A DNA stretch of 64,000 bases. It comes from Nymphalis io (taxonomy: Eukaryota; Arthropoda; Insecta; Lepidoptera; Nymphalidae). The translations under genes were made by a program, and so were the position numbers. The notes below the pieces were generated by a model that did not search any database, was not told the DNA's origin, and saw only the letters and a list, made by a program, of their open reading frames with translations. Below are positions 1 to 12,216 of this stretch, piece by piece. Position 1 is the first letter of the stretch. The number at the start of each line of letters is the position of its first letter. The stretch covers positions 2,604,001 to 2,668,000 of the forward strand of contig NC_065906.1 of the NCBI RefSeq assembly GCF_905147045.1. Reading direction: 5' to 3'.

Positions 1-349
1 TAGACATCATGTAATTACATATTAAATATATAATAATAACATATGCAATGAATAAAATACAATTTTATTTTAATGTAATAAATAATGATATATTATTTAC
101 TCGTTGATAATTTTAAATTAACAAATAAATAAGACTTTAGATTTAGACTTTATGTATAAGTATAAATTTATGCAAGTATTTAAGTTTTTTTATTTCACCA
201 TAACTTTTAAACGCCTAACAGATTTGGATATATATCGTTAGTATCCTTACATTATAGTAATTGACACAGGCAATAATTTTTTTGAAAAAAATCAAGTTCT
301 TGGCATGGTTGTAATATTTTGTAACTTTTGAATGTATTTGTATCTGTAT
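1..349. other. AT-rich 3' flank of BBP-A
   Basis: Very AT-rich sequence downstream of the stop codon of the first gene. A possible poly(A) signal (AATAAA on the minus strand) is at 189-194, about 155 bases after the stop. I see no coding exon here. Confidence 0.5.
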
Positions 350-2710
350 TTAAGCATCGACCCTACAGTCCTCTTCACTGAATGAAGGCCACTCAAATTT
401 GCTAGCATTCAGAAATTTGGAGTCATTTATGAACTTGTCGATTGCAGCCTTAGTCTCTTGAGATAAAGTCTTCGATCTTGTGCCGATCCACGCGGATTCT
501 GTAAATGAAAAACCTAATAGAATATACTTCTCAAAATAATTTATTTTTTGTTAAAATAATTTATTTTTAATAAATCCACTTCCGTGTGGAAATCATAATC
601 AAGAGACAAAAAATTACCCACTACCGCAAAAAGGAGGAGGAACCACTAAACCTTCCTGAAAAGGAAGGTTTAGTGGTTTGACAGAATTATTTCCGGCATA
701 TGCATGTTTTCTCACATCCATCCTCGCTAAGCATGAGATGAAGTATAAACACAAATTAAGCACATAAACATTCAATGGTGCGTAGATAGATTTGAAGCCG
801 CCATCTCAAATCCGACAGTCACATAGCCGAATCAAATGACGGAAAGAGTGAAGATAAACAAACAACTTTGACCTTGAAATGACATGACGTCATTTTTTTA
901 GATCTTAATAATCTGTGGTTTTAAGAAACCGTAACCGTAACAGCCTGTGAATGTCCCACTGCTGGGCTAAAGGCCTCCTCTTCTCTTTTTGAGGAGAAGG
1001 TTTGGAGCTTATTCCACCACGCTGCTCCAATGCGGGTTGGTAGAATTCACATGTGGCAGAATTTCAGTGAAATTAGACACATGCAGGTTTCCTCACGATG
1101 TTTTCCTTCACCGTAAAGCACGAGATGAATTATAATCAGAAATTAAGCACATGAAAATTCAGTGGTGCTTGCCCGGGTTTGAACCCACGATCATCGGTTA
1201 AGATTCACGCGTTCTTACCACTGGGCCATCTCGGCTTTTAAGAAAAACCTAGCGCTTTAAACGTCGGTAAAGTTGTTATCGGAACTTTGATAATAACATT
1301 AAAGTTGATATAAGTAGTAAACTGGAATCGTGATATAAATAAATATATAACAACCAACTTATTATATAAGCAAATGGAATTATTGAATATACAAATTTAT
1401 GGTTTGTTCATCTTTATCTCTCTTGCTATTGGAATATAGCTTAGAGATCAAAGATTTTACGAATATGTCCCTTTCGTGTAGTTACACTAACTCACTCTTC
1501 AAAACGTAAATATGTTTGTTGTGGGTTAACCCACCCAGATGGGCAGCTGGGTAGAACAATTACGCATAGAGTTCTGTGGTATGTTGATAATTTCATTTAC
1601 CTCGGGAGTTTTTCTTAACTTCGTCGTACTGACAGTAGTAATCGATGAAGAAGTTATCATAGTCAATAGTCAGGACGCTTAAATCACTTTCGACGAGAGC
1701 GCCGTTTTCTGAAAGAAAATATAATTTCAATTTTTTTGTTGTTTTTTTTTGGGACATCGTTCACACACAGTCATCTGATCCCAAACTAAGCAGAGCTTGT
1801 TCTATGGAAACCAGACAACTGATATACTACATACACTACATTTCTTTTGTAAATACATACATATATAGATAATTACACCCAGAATCAGGACAAACAGACA
1901 TGTTCATGTACATAAATGTCTGTCCTGGGTGGAAATCGAACCCACAACCTTCGGCGTGAAAGGCAATTATATACCAACCACGCCAACCGGCCCGTCAAAG
2001 TAAAAATATATACTAATAAATGAGTAGACATTTATTTCATAAGATTACCTCCGAAATGAAGACTTTGGATTAATTTTCCAGTGGTACCAGCGTCGGGAGC
2101 TAGTCTGGCAGTACCCTCAATGGACATCAGTTTGTTGTTGTCGACGTAGGTGTATTTCGATTTCGTTACATCGCCTTCCTGTTTATATTCAAGGGCACCA
2201 CATTTCCCGGTCTTCACCAAGTCATCAGGGTACCTCGCGATTTCATACCACACGCCATTGCCATACTATTAATAAAATTATAATTCCAATCAATCCAATA
2301 AGACTATTATCGAGGAAAATTTTCTAATTGTGCAGAACGTATACCAGTTTCCATAAAATATATTATATGCTTTGTAACTGAATATTACATGTTAAAGTAA
2401 TATTATTTATTTACTTGGTGGTAGGGCCTTGTAAGCCCTTCTGGGAAGGTACCACCCACTCATCATATTCTACGTTGGTAGCGCATTCGCCATGTAAGAA
2501 ATGGTTAATATTTCTTAGGCAATGATGACCACTTACTACCGAATATTTGACCATCCACATACTTATACTATAAAAAAAACAATCTTAACAGTTGATACTT
2601 ACAGATTTAAAATTAAAGTTGTCAACATTTTTAACCTCAGGACACTTGGAGTCGAGGATGACGTAAGCGGATACTGAAGCCAAGAAAGTGAGAAAAGCAA
2701 AACGGTACAT
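350..2710 (-). CDS. BBP-A: insecticyanin/bilin-binding-type lipocalin, 193 aa, 4 exons
   Basis: Secreted lipocalin of the insecticyanin / bilin-binding protein family, which holds biliverdin in a beta-barrel and colours lepidopteran haemolymph and epidermis blue-green. Coding exons in order are 2603-2710, 2049-2265, 1601-1708 and 350-498. All junctions are GT-AG and the exons join in frame. Residues 1-15 look like a signal peptide ending VSA. Lipocalin motif 1 is GVW at 40-42, motif 2 is TIDYDN at 122-127 and motif 3 is R152. Cys23, 58, 134 and 189 fit the two family disulfides (first with third, second with fourth). A TATA box 70 bases upstream supports the start. The gene is intact and lacks the extra Cys131 of the D-H copies. 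Its exon 4 ends EEDCRVDA. Biliverdin binding itself cannot be read from the sequence. Confidence 0.93.
641..678. repeat. Perfect 17-bp hairpin in intron 3 of BBP-A
   Basis: The arm aaccactaaaccttcct (641-657) is followed by a 4-base loop and its exact reverse complement (662-678). It lies in intron 3 next to SINE-derived sequence. It may be a small fold-back element or an insertion scar. Confidence 0.8.
690..820 (-). repeat. Degenerate SINE-1 fragment
   Basis: It shares the 'cacaaattaagcacataa' and 'gccatctca' segments of the SINE-1 family (full copy at 38685-38993) but is strongly diverged. Confidence 0.6.
923..1239 (-). repeat. SINE-1, full-length tRNA-derived SINE in intron 3 of BBP-A
   Basis: Read on the minus strand it begins with a tRNA-like head: A box around GGCCcAGTGG and B box GGGTTCAAACCC. 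It continues through the 'agcagcgtggtggaataagc' body and ends with 'cagcctgt' and a TTACGG-type tail. It resembles the nymphalid Metulj SINEs; that name is from memory. Confidence 0.85.
1750..1996 (-). repeat. SINE-3, second tRNA-derived SINE family, in intron 2 of BBP-A
   Basis: On the minus strand a tRNA-like head (GGCGTGGTTGGT; GGTTCGATTTCC) is followed by a body with 'gacagacattt' and an end near 'gatgtccc'. Related copies are at 13108, 40128 and 47510. Confidence 0.8.
2412..2560 (-). repeat. REP-2 fragment in intron 1 of BBP-A
   Basis: Partial copy, reverse orientation, of a roughly 290-base dispersed repeat seen complete at 20887-21187, 43267-43557 and 52082-52380. The shared core is 'accacccactcatca'. 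Confidence 0.7.
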
Positions 2711-2779
2711 TATGATGTTGGCAGCACTTTATTTTGTCAAACTGCGAGCGTGACTTTGCTATATTAGATGAATACACGC

Positions 2780-2786
2780 TTTTATA
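2780..2786 (-). promoter_or_regulatory. TATA box of BBP-A
   Basis: TATAAAA on the minus strand, 70 bases upstream of the ATG, in the context GAGTATAAAAGCGTGTATTC. The same context precedes most genes of the array. Confidence 0.75.
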
Positions 2787-2984
2787 CTCATTCCAATCAC
2801 GGGGTTAAATTTTTAACGCACAGGGTTATCAAATTAAAATGTCTACGCTCGAATAGTGTTAAATTTTTTTGAAGTTCCGTATCTTAAAGTGAGAGTTGAA
2901 GTTTTTGCGCAAGAACGTCCGGATAAGGTACGAATCATTCATCATATATTCCATCACCAAGCAATTAAGCAATAATACTTAGTG

Positions 2985-3160
2985 TCGTTATGTTCCAATT
3001 TGAAGGGTGAGTGAGCCGGTGTAAGTGAACAGACACACCTGACATAATAACCTAGTTTCCAAGGTCATATATTCCACCAATAATAAAGTAACATCCTGTG
3101 ATTGTCCCACTGCTGCGCTAATATCTCCTCTTCTTTTAGAGAGCCGATGGTCCAGTTAGT
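2985..3160 (-). repeat. REP-2 fragment followed by SINE-1 fragment
   Basis: 2985-3075 matches REP-2 in reverse ('tttgaagggtgagtgagcc'). 3098-3155 matches the 3' end of SINE-1 ('attgtcccactgctg'). Both are truncated. Confidence 0.6.
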
Positions 3161-3424
3161 TAGTGGAAGCAACACTGAATATTCATTATTTCAATCAAAA
3201 ATCTATTAGGTAGCTCGCTAGCTGTAATTAAGCGAACCGCGTTTTCTCATTGGTATTATCAATATCAAATGATATAATATAATCTCTAAGTTATTAAATT
3301 GCCATTGTTGTGACCCTCTATTGTTCCGTCATGACCATTTTCCGCCACTTCTCTACTCACCCATGTATGCGTGGCTCGCTTACTATATACTTCATTGTTT
3401 TATGTTATTATATTGTTAAGAATG

Positions 3425-3700
3425 TCTTCCGACGGGGCGTGGCCTAGCGGCGCGACTTGATCAAGTGATGATCATCATAGTGGGGACTGGCCCTGCCGAG
3501 CTCATCGGCCGGCCGGGCTAGCTTTAAGACACTTCTGCTTGGACTGTCGGTTGTGGCGGATATCTCATAAATAATATTTCAGTTGCTCAGTTTTAATTCC
3601 TTTATTCTATTGTATATCTATTATGTACGTGTCGGTCTACGTTTACTTTATTGTTGAATAGTTATATTGATTTACCTCTTTTTGAAAACCTATTTTTATC
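3425..3700 (+). repeat. REP-6, SINE-like dispersed repeat
   Basis: It starts 'ggggcgtggcctagcgg', which resembles a tRNA A box. The whole stretch recurs in opposite orientation at 40230-40512, where it is nested inside another SINE. It contains the GC-rich 'ctcatcggccggcc'. Confidence 0.7.
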
Positions 3701-3729
3701 TTGATTTCTAATAATATTTAATAATAAGA

Positions 3730-4973
3730 AAAATATATTGATCTTGTTAACGAAATTTTTTTTTATTTATTTTACAACATTTTAATTTTCTGTAATTATA
3801 CTTTTTGAATGAACATCAATTTCGTCGTTACACATTTCAGGATTGCCCGTGACGCGCGTGTTATTGTCTTATGAGCAAAAACTTCTTGGTACAAAATCAA
3901 CAAACATAGTCTTTGCTCCATTTGCAGTTGAAACTAAGTACAAAAAACTTCATTAAAAATTTAACACCTCATGTAACACCCGTACTAGTGACAGGACTAC
4001 TGTCACCGGTCATTTCGTACACCGCGTAGAATGGTCTACGCGGTCATGATTTGTATTGTAGCTATTTTTAGTTTTTTATCTGTATATATTTTTAAGTCTT
4101 TGATGTAAATAACTATGATATTTTAATATACTCTTATAGCTTAAATTTATTAAAATAATGATAAAATTTGAACAATTTTTTTTTTCAATTATATTTGTAA
4201 CTGGCAGATGTCTATATACTGGTATATATATATTTGTATTTGTCATTCTTATAAGAAATATGTATTAAAATAATAAAAAAGTGTAGTAAAATAATAACTA
4301 TTTCGGATTCGTTGTTTTTATGTGAATCCGACACAAGCAAACAAATAAAAATTACGATTTTATAAGGTATAGTATATATAGGTACGATTACTAGTTTTAA
4401 AAAACATTAAAATCGATATAAAAATGGTAAACTATAGCAACTTTTGAAGTCGGTTGCGCATTGCCTTGTTTATCTGCCGTCGATCCCGAAAATAACTGAT
4501 TAGGTATTGTCAGTGTTCAAATAATATAACAATAATTTAATATACCTATTTTCCTTATTGACTGTTCCTTAATTAAACGAGTTATCATTGTTTTTTTTTT
4601 TTTGTTTAAGGATAACATGCATAGAAGTAAACAAGAGATTAAGATTGTAGGTACTTAAAGAAAAAAAATCTAACTTAAGAGTGAATCAAGACTGAAAGTT
4701 AGAATAATTGTCACTTGTTGTGTATCCATTCGTCAGCGAATCTATTTTTATATAATTCTTTATACTGTGAAAGTTAATTATAAGGTTCTTTTTAATTAAA
4801 AAAAAATCATCACTTATGAAGTTCGTACATATGTATATTTAATCTTTTACAATTCTTTATCATTGCAATTAAATTATAATAAAAAATTACTGAAAAAAAA
4901 TACAATGCCGCTTCTGCAAGAAATTGACATTAGTAAAAATTTTACAAAAAAAAAAAAAACGTTTTATGTGCAT
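3730..4973. other. A-B intergenic DNA, no gene seen
   Basis: AT-rich. The last 250 bases before BBP-B (4680-4973) are clearly related to 8649-8837 before BBP-C, so they belong to the B/C tandem duplication unit. No open frame resembles a known protein. Confidence 0.5.
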
Positions 4974-6800
4974 TTAAGCGTTTACCAAGCAGTCCTCGTC
5001 ACTGACTGAAGGCCACACATATTTATCAGCATTCAGAAACTGGGAGTCCTTGACAAAATTGTCTAATATAGACTTGGCCTCTTCAGATAAGGTCTTAGAT
5101 CTTGAGAAGATCCAAGAGGCTTCTGTAAATTAAAAAATCCAATGATTGTATTCACATAAGAATTGTTTACATTAAAACCTTAAATACTCACAAATAAAAA
5201 TTAATAATACTTATTAAGGTCAAATCATTTCATTGTAATGAATTCATTCCGCAGTAGTAAGCAGATGCAGTAATGTCCTTCTGACCCATTTCGGTCACGG
5301 CGGCCAATCTCAAGATAAATTACCCATTTTCGCAGGACAAAATGATTTGAACCTGTGATTATTAGTTAAAATCCACTTATCTGAATTTTATCTCCAGATC
5401 GTAAACTGTTAAGATCTATGTACCTGTTGCTACCCAGTAGCCATAACATATTAAGTATCCTGATTATTTATGATTACCTCGGTAGCTATTCTTAACCTCG
5501 TCGAATTGACAGTAGTAACTGATGAAGAAGTTGTCGTAGTCAACAGTCAGAATGTTCAGATCAATATCAATGTTAGTGCCGTTAGCTGTAAGAAGATATA
5601 TTATCAATTTCTACTGTTTAACGAATTATAATCTAAGGACGTAAAATTGGAAACATTTAGAATGTTTATACGTACCTCCTATAGGCAAATGGTGAATCAA
5701 TTTGCCAGTGGGTTCAGCGTCGTTTGCAAACTTGACAGTACCCTCGAAGCTCATAGGTTTGTGGTTGTTGACAAATGTGTACTTAATTTTCTTGACATCA
5801 CCGTCTTGTTTGTATTTAACGATACCACATTTACCGTCTTTCACAATGTCATCAGGGTACCTCGCGCGTTCGAACCAAACGCCTTCGCTAAACTAAAAAG
5901 AAAATTAATTAATCTAGATTTATAAATCTCATTACTTTATGTGACGTGACTAATTGACAACAAACTAATTAATTTTTTTGAATTTTTTTATGTTATTGAT
6001 TATTGGCAACGGGCCCGCGCGTTTAAATTGCTGTAATTGTTGTTAGACTCAAACCACTTTTGATGAAATACTGACTAAACCATATATAATAATTCAGGAA
6101 TTCTTCTTATGATTATTTTCATTGGTTGTTTTTAGCTGGTTTGAAGATTACATGGACAAACAGACGAATAGACGAAAATACAATCGGATTTGCAAATAAC
6201 AAAATTAAACATTATCACATATATTAGAAATCTTCTAGTATTAAGTCTATTTTTCTAATTATTATTTTTTTATACTAACTATGGAAAACTAAGATGTTAA
6301 GCCCCTTGTGCCTATAATTACACTAGCTCACTCACATTTCAAACCAGAACACAACAATACTGTTCTGCAGTTTTGCGGTAGAATATCTGATGAGTGTGTG
6401 GTATCTACCCAGACGAGCTTGCAGAAAGCCCTTCTACCAGTAAATGGTAGTATTTCAATGGTTGAGATGTTGACAGTTGGAGAAGACAAATTATTATCTT
6501 TTCCAGGGTACAATGCACATAACGAGGTAAATAATATTCGAAAGCTAAAGGTACGAGTATATCTCTTTAACAAAGAGAAAATCAGTTACTATTAGAGAAA
6601 CTGATAGCTAGTCTTTCTTGTGACTCCACAAAAAGGGACCGATTGCTATGTGGCTATTGAGTATAAAACTATATTAGTCATTTGATACTTACAGACTTAA
6701 AATTGAAGTTGTCAAGACTTTTGAACTTGGGACACTCAGAATCGCGGGTGATGTAGGCGGAGGCTGAAGCCACGAAGATGAGGAGAGCTAAACGGTTCAT
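4974..6800 (-). CDS. BBP-B: insecticyanin/bilin-binding-type lipocalin, 193 aa, 4 exons
   Basis: Same family and predicted role as BBP-A. Exons in order are 6693-6800, 5676-5892, 5478-5585 and 4974-5122, all GT-AG and in frame. The signal peptide is residues 1-15, ending SASA, and the mature chain begins YITRD. This 'type I' first exon is shared with C and with the spare exons upstream of D and G. GVW is at 40-42, TVDYDN at 122-127 and the motif 3 arginine at 152. Cys23, 58, 134 and 189 are all present, and residue 131 is serine. Oddities are MNR instead of MYR at the start, and FERARY where paralogues read YEIARY or YEVARY. The intron 3 repeat remnant sits where C carries its repeat. B is intact, while its neighbour C is the damaged member of the pair. 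Confidence 0.93.
5255..5375 (-). repeat. SINE-5 remnant in intron 3 of BBP-B
   Basis: 'cccatttcggtcacggcggccaat' and following bases match the longer copy at 9130-9515 in the same intron of BBP-C. The insertion therefore predates the B/C duplication and was later shortened here. Confidence 0.65.
6297..6440 (+). repeat. REP-2 fragment in intron 1 of BBP-B
   Basis: Internal part of REP-2 ('taattacactagctcactcac', 'gtagaatatctgatgagtg'). Small frames across it are repeat-derived, not genes. Confidence 0.75.
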
Positions 6801-6876
6801 TTTGGTATTCTCTTGAAGCGCTTTGCTTCGTCTGATTACCTGCCGTTGACTTAGCCGCTTTAGACGAATACAAGCT

Positions 6877-6883
6877 TTTTATA
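6877..6883 (-). promoter_or_regulatory. TATA box of BBP-B
   Basis: TATAAAA on the minus strand, 77 bases upstream of the ATG, followed by the 5' UTR motif AAGCGCTT (about 6816-6824) shared with most array members. Confidence 0.75.
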
Positions 6884-7039
6884 TTGACCACAATCTTAGG
6901 TCACTCGATCGTCATTTAAAAATGCATAAATTAATTCGATAGCGGTCGTCCAGCGGTCCTGCGTTTTCTCACTCGTATAATAAATTCTATATTATTATTA
7001 AATTACTTCATATTTATTGTTATGAATGATATTGAGGCT

Positions 7040-7130
7040 AAGTACCTTCCACTGCACTGAGCGTTAAGTCTGGGCCCTTTATATAATCGAGGGGGTATCT
7101 GGGATATGTGATCGCAAAGTCCGCAGGAAG
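7040..7130 (-). promoter_or_regulatory. Conserved upstream block of type I promoters (copy B)
   Basis: On the minus strand TATATAAA (7078-7085) is followed about 27 bases later by TCAGT (7056-7060), an insect initiator-like pair, some 260 bases upstream of the ATG. The block recurs at 11545, 17215, 26650 and 34900. A promoter role is inferred only from motif spacing. Confidence 0.4.
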
Positions 7131-7139
7131 ACAACGGTT

Positions 7140-8837
7140 TTATTAAATTATAAATGATTAAAATATTATTATTTAATACATAACAATATCACAAATCTAA
7201 AAGTCGAAATTTCAAATTTCTTAAAAACCTATACTAATATGATAAATAATAAAGATTTCTTTGATTGTAAGCTATATATAAAGTTGTATTGTTACTATAA
7301 GAAATAAAATATTAATTATTACAAAGAATTACTCATTGTATCTACAAGACAATCTTATGGAGATAAAACTTGCCCTTTACAGCATGCTACTTGGATGCAT
7401 AATTCAGGAAATGATGAAAAATTAAAGTAATCTTTAAAACGTTTTAAAACCGTGGTTCTAAACGCACCCGACGCAAATTAAACTCAACAAATTAAGCATA
7501 AATCAATATATAATATATTTCATACCAAGTTATAAACGTCTATATTTCACCAATTATTATCTAAGTAGAAATAATATTGGGGTTTTGTGGTTTTTGCCAA
7601 CTTTACCTTGAAACGTTAAAATTGAGAAAACTATAAGCTAAATAAGCTCACTCGCTTCCTCATGTTGAAGATCTCAGATATGCAGGTATCCATAAACAAT
7701 GGTGATGTATGAAATATTAACCGTCCCTAAAATCGGCAATGCGCCACCAATCTTGGGAGTAATATGTTATGTCCCTTGTACCTATAATAACATTGGCTCA
7801 CTTATCCTTCCAGCCGTTGCAGTTATTTGCATTGCAAAGTCTCCGACAATCAATTACTTGAACGGTAAAATATCACGATGACAGATTTTGAAGGGTTATC
7901 GTCACAAACCGAATACCAAGCAGGCGAAGTTGATTTATAAGGTATTACATATACATACGTAATAAAATATTACTAAATTTCAAAAATAGAAAAAATAAAT
8001 CAGCATTAGTGGTTATATTAAAATATGTAAATTAATATTTTTAATAAAAAAAAGTAGTAAATTGCTACTGGTAGTATGATAATGAACATTATATACAGGT
8101 TGCTCCACGCAGTTTCATCCTCGGTAAACATGCAGTAAGCATTATGGGGTCTGCCGTAGGTCTTGGCGCGATGTCATAATAAAGTCAATAACCTTTTTAA
8201 ATAAGTAGCCTATCTGACGCAAAAAGTTTTTATTTTTTATTTTGTACTTTTTAATCCTCTGAATAACACGCTGAAACAAACGAACTATTCAGGTTTATAT
8301 AATTTAGTATAAATTTATTTTTGTGGAACATTTGAATATTTTCTTTTGTTTTTTTTAAAGCAGTTGTCTGACTTGTTAAACTTGATTACTAATGAATTCA
8401 AATATTGTGCATATATTTAAAAAAAAACCGAAAATCTCAATAAGTCAATGAACCGGACTTATGCTTTAAAAGGATAATGATATTAAAAATTATTAAATAA
8501 CTGAACATCTGTAACAACAAATAGGAAGATAAAATACTGTTTTTCATGAACGAAGTACATGAGATAAAGGTTGATTTATATAAGATAGATTTTAATGAAT
8601 CAAAGGTCAATGGTCAATTAGAATTTAAAGAAAAAATCTACCTTGGGAATGAATTAAGATTGAAAATTAGAATAATTATTAATTATTGTGTATTAATTAC
8701 TCATGTCTTTGGTGTATCTATTTTTATAGAATTCGTTGTACTGTGAAAACTCATAGCAAGGTTCTAAGAAATCAGAAAAAAAACATTATTAATAAAGTTT
8801 GTACATATATTTAATGTATAATTTTTTTTATGTGCAT
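7140..8837. other. B-C spacer, repeats only
   Basis: It contains a decayed REP-2 copy (about 7715-7930). It also holds a dispersed segment around 8090-8240 ('cgcagtttcatcctcggtaaaca') related to 18350-18440 and 36580-36670. The rest is AT-rich duplicated spacer. The open frame at 8546-8746 has no recognisable protein. Confidence 0.5.
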
Positions 8838-9129
8838 TTAAGGGTTGACCCGGCAGTCCTCGTCGCTGACTGAAGGCCAAACAAATTTGTCAGCATTCAG
8901 AAACTTGGAGTCCTTCACAAACTTGTCTACTATAGCCTTCGTCTCTTCAGATACGGTCTTAGATCTTGAGAAGATCCAAGCGGATTCTGTAATTTAAAAA
9001 AATCCAATAAACTGTGTACTTACATTAGAATTATTTATATTAAATTCATAAATATATATGTATATACAAATAAAAATTAATAATAGTTATTAAGGCGAAA
9101 ATAATTTCGTTTTAATGAATTCACTCTCT

Positions 9130-9515
9130 AGTAATAAAAAGCTGAAGTAATACCGTCCTCATGATCGATTTCGGTCACGGTGGCTAATCTTGATATAGAT
9201 TAGCCAACTGCGCAGGACATATTATAGTGCACAAGTGTGTGCAAACACAAATGCACTCTCAATTCTGAGGGATTTCAAATCATCCGATGGGACGGCAATC
9301 AGACACGACCGGAAAGAGTCCAGGGTCAGGGCTAACGGCTTTACGTGCTTTCCGAGGCACACGAGTGTACACGCTTCCAACTTCTAGACTTCAGGATTCT
9401 AATGAGATTCTTTTACAGAAAAACCCAATAGCTTTTCGGTCCTGGGTTCAAACCCCAAGGTTAGATCGGCGTCCTTATATATAGCCACAAGATCAACCAG
9501 GCAAATCGTACACTA
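9130..9515 (-). repeat. SINE-5 element in intron 3 of BBP-C
   Basis: Lepidopteran-type dispersed repeat with 'gatttcggtcacggtggc' at one end, a 'cgaggcacacgagtgtacac' middle and 'cctgggttcaaacccc' (B-box-like) at the other. A diverged copy is at 55660-55860. Confidence 0.7.
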
Positions 9516-11159
9516 CTAAGACCTATGTACTTATTGCCACCCAGTAGCCATAATACATTGAGTACCGTGGTGTATTTATAAGTCATGATTACCTTGGTAG
9601 CTTTTCTTAACTTCGTCGAAATAACAGTGGTAACTGATAGAGAAGTTGTCGTAGTCAACAGTCAGGATGTTCAGCTCACCATCAGCAACAGTGCCGTTAA
9701 CTGAAAGAAGATATATTATCAATTTAAACTGAATATAGAAATGACATATCAATATAAGGACGTAAAATTAGTATTATAACAAAGAAACTAGCGCCATCTC
9801 AAACCCAACCATAGAACTTAGTTAAACCTTTCATCACTAGATGGTGCTTTACGATACGCGACCAAAGCTGAAACGCGCTGGCAAGATTCGCTCACGAATA
9901 ATGACCTGCTCGGTGTGTTTAAATATTTGTATCGAGTCTTAGGGATCTTGATAGATGCAAGATAGTTCTTCCAAACCTGCTGGGACATTATTTGAATGAT
10001 TTCTAAGAAAATACTCGCTTCTAGATACGAGTGCTACCGGCTACTTCCACCTGGTGGGATAGTCTGCTGGCTCCGTACTTAGAGGTGCATTCGCCTATTT
10101 GTTAAGTGTAACCACCCGTACGATGGAAAATAAACCGCATTTGTAAGAGCAATTAGTCTTGTTTTTCCAAAGAGTATCCTCCACCAGACATCACCCCATT
10201 ACAGTATTTAAAATATTTATTGTACTATATAACTACCTCCGTAAGGCAGAGTGTGGATCAATTTTCCAGTGGTTCCAGTGTCGTCGGCGAGCTTGGCAGT
10301 ACCCTCGATAGTCATAAGTTTGTTGTTGTTGACAAAGGTGTATTTAAATTTCTTGACATCGCCGTCCTGTTTGTATTGAAGAGTACCACATTTGCCGTCC
10401 TTCACAAAATCACCAAAGTACCTCGCGATTTCGTACCAAGCGCCTTCGCTAAACTACAAAGAAAATTTATTACTTTAGATTTATAAATCTAAATCTTATG
10501 TAACGTGACTAATTGACATCAAATGAATTAAAGAAAAATTAATTATCTTATATTATTGATGAGCTATGGCCCGCTCCATTAAATAAATATGATTGATATT
10601 TTTATATTGCTGTAACTGTTTAAAGACTCAACCCGCTTTTGGTGAAATAATAACTAAACCAAGGTATTTAGGAATACTTGTAATGGTAGTTTTGATTGGT
10701 AATTTTTAGCCATTTTCAAGATTATTCCGGACAAACAGACTGATAGACAAAATTACAACCGGTTTTAGAAACTTACAATGATAATATTAACCTTAAAAAA
10801 ACGTAATTATTTTGAAATCACAATAAATAAATTCCTAAATATTAATGTTTATGTGTAATAAAAATAACACCCTGCTTATTAGTATTTTAATGGCTGGAAA
10901 AGACTAATTATTATCTTTTCTAATGTAAAATGCACATAACCAGGTAAATGATATTCCAAAGCTGAAACGAAAGGTGAAAAAACACGCCTATATCTCAATC
11001 AACTAAATGGAAAAACCACTTGCTATTAGAGGAACTAATTGGTCTTTCTTTTGACTCCACAAAAAGGAGCCGATAGCTATATGGCTTAATAATACATTGA
11101 GTATAAAAATATATTAGTCATTTGATACTTACAGACTCAAAATTGAAGTTTAAACGCTT

Positions 11160-11208
11160 TAACTAACTAACTAACTAACTTAAAACTAACGTTTAAGTTT
11201 TTAACGCT
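11160..11208 (-). repeat. 49-base filler insertion in exon 1 of BBP-C
   Basis: Compared with the intact exon at 16852-16959, the motif 'aagttt..aacgctt' is present twice, separated by (aact)n / TTAG repeats. This looks like a templated repair insertion. Exact edges are ambiguous because of the flanking duplication. Confidence 0.7.
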
Positions 11209-11364
11209 TGAGAACTTAGGACACTCAGAATCGCGAGTGATGTAGGCGGAGGCTGAAGCCACGAAGATGAGGAGAGCTAAACGGTACATTTTGGTATTCC
11301 TTGAAGCGCTTTGTTTCGTCTGATCGCCTGCCGCTAACTTAGCCGCTTTAGATGAATACACGCA

Positions 11365-11371
11365 TTTTATA
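11365..11371 (-). promoter_or_regulatory. TATA box of BBP-C
   Basis: TATAAAA on the minus strand, 76 bases upstream of the ATG, in the same context as in BBP-B. Confidence 0.7.
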
Positions 11372-11544
11372 TTACTCACAATCTTCGGTCACTCGATCGT
11401 GACTCGATTTATGCATTTAAAAATGCATAAATTAATTCGATAGCGGCCGTCCAGTAGTCTTCTGTTTTTTCATTAGTATAGTAAATATAAAATTCTATAT
11501 TAATATTAAATTACTTTATATTTATTGTTGTGAATGATATAGAA

Positions 11545-11630
11545 TTCCTTCCACTGCACTGAGCGTTAAGTCTGGGCCCTTTATATAATCGAGGGGGAGT
11601 CCGGGATATGTGATCGCAAAGTCTGCAGGA
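11545..11630 (-). promoter_or_regulatory. Conserved upstream block of type I promoters (copy C)
   Basis: TATATAAA at 11580-11587 and TCAGT at 11558-11562 on the minus strand, as at 7040-7130. Confidence 0.4.
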
Positions 11631-12216
11631 ACGTCATATTTAACTATAAATTATTAAAATATTATTATTTAACCATAAATGTCAATATTTCACATCTGCC
11701 ATGCGTCCTTTGCCGGTCACTGTTCTATTTCTGTCAGATGTTTTGTTTTTAACAAATAATAATAACTAAATCGAAAATTAAAATCGAAATATTCAAATGT
11801 CTTAAAATCTATACTAATATTATAAATAAAAAAGGTGTGTCTGTTTGTAATCGATGAATAAAGATGAATTGTCATTATAAGAAATAGAATATTAATCCTT
11901 ACAAAGAACTACTCATTGTATCTACAAGACAAGCTTGCCCTTTACAGCATGCTACTTGGATGCATAGTTTAGGAAATAATTAAAAATTGAAATAATTATA
12001 TAAAAGTAATATAATTAATATGATGATATATTAATACCTTCGTTTCAAATCCGTAGCGCTCAGCAATTCTTACGCAAATTAAACAACAAATTAAATATTC
12101 TTATCAAGATATATACGTGTATATTCCAATAATTCTTATGTAAGTAGAAAAAGAGGTGTTGTTTATTATATAGAGGTGTCCGTCCTTCTTTTATAAAGTT
12201 AGAAATTTTAACCATC

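Larger units (their letters stand above)
8838..11289 (-). pseudogene. BBP-C: lipocalin with first exon disrupted by a 49-base insertion
   Basis: Tandem partner of BBP-B. Exons are 11133-11289 (157 instead of 108 bases), 10237-10453, 9593-9700 and 8838-8986; exons 2-4 are intact and in frame. GAW is at 40-42 and TVDYDN at 122-127 in normal numbering; exon 3 ends in Gln instead of Arg, and exon 4 ends DEDCRVNP. Exon 1 begins with a normal signal peptide ending SASA and reaches FSSVKNLN. It then enters a 49-base insertion with TTAG-type repeats that shifts the frame and gives in-frame stops. The normal donor GTAAGTATC survives behind it. An internal GTTAGT right after codon 33 would, if used as donor, restore the frame minus three residues. 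The locus is therefore null, or rescued by a weak splice site. TATA box and upstream block are intact. Confidence 0.8.
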
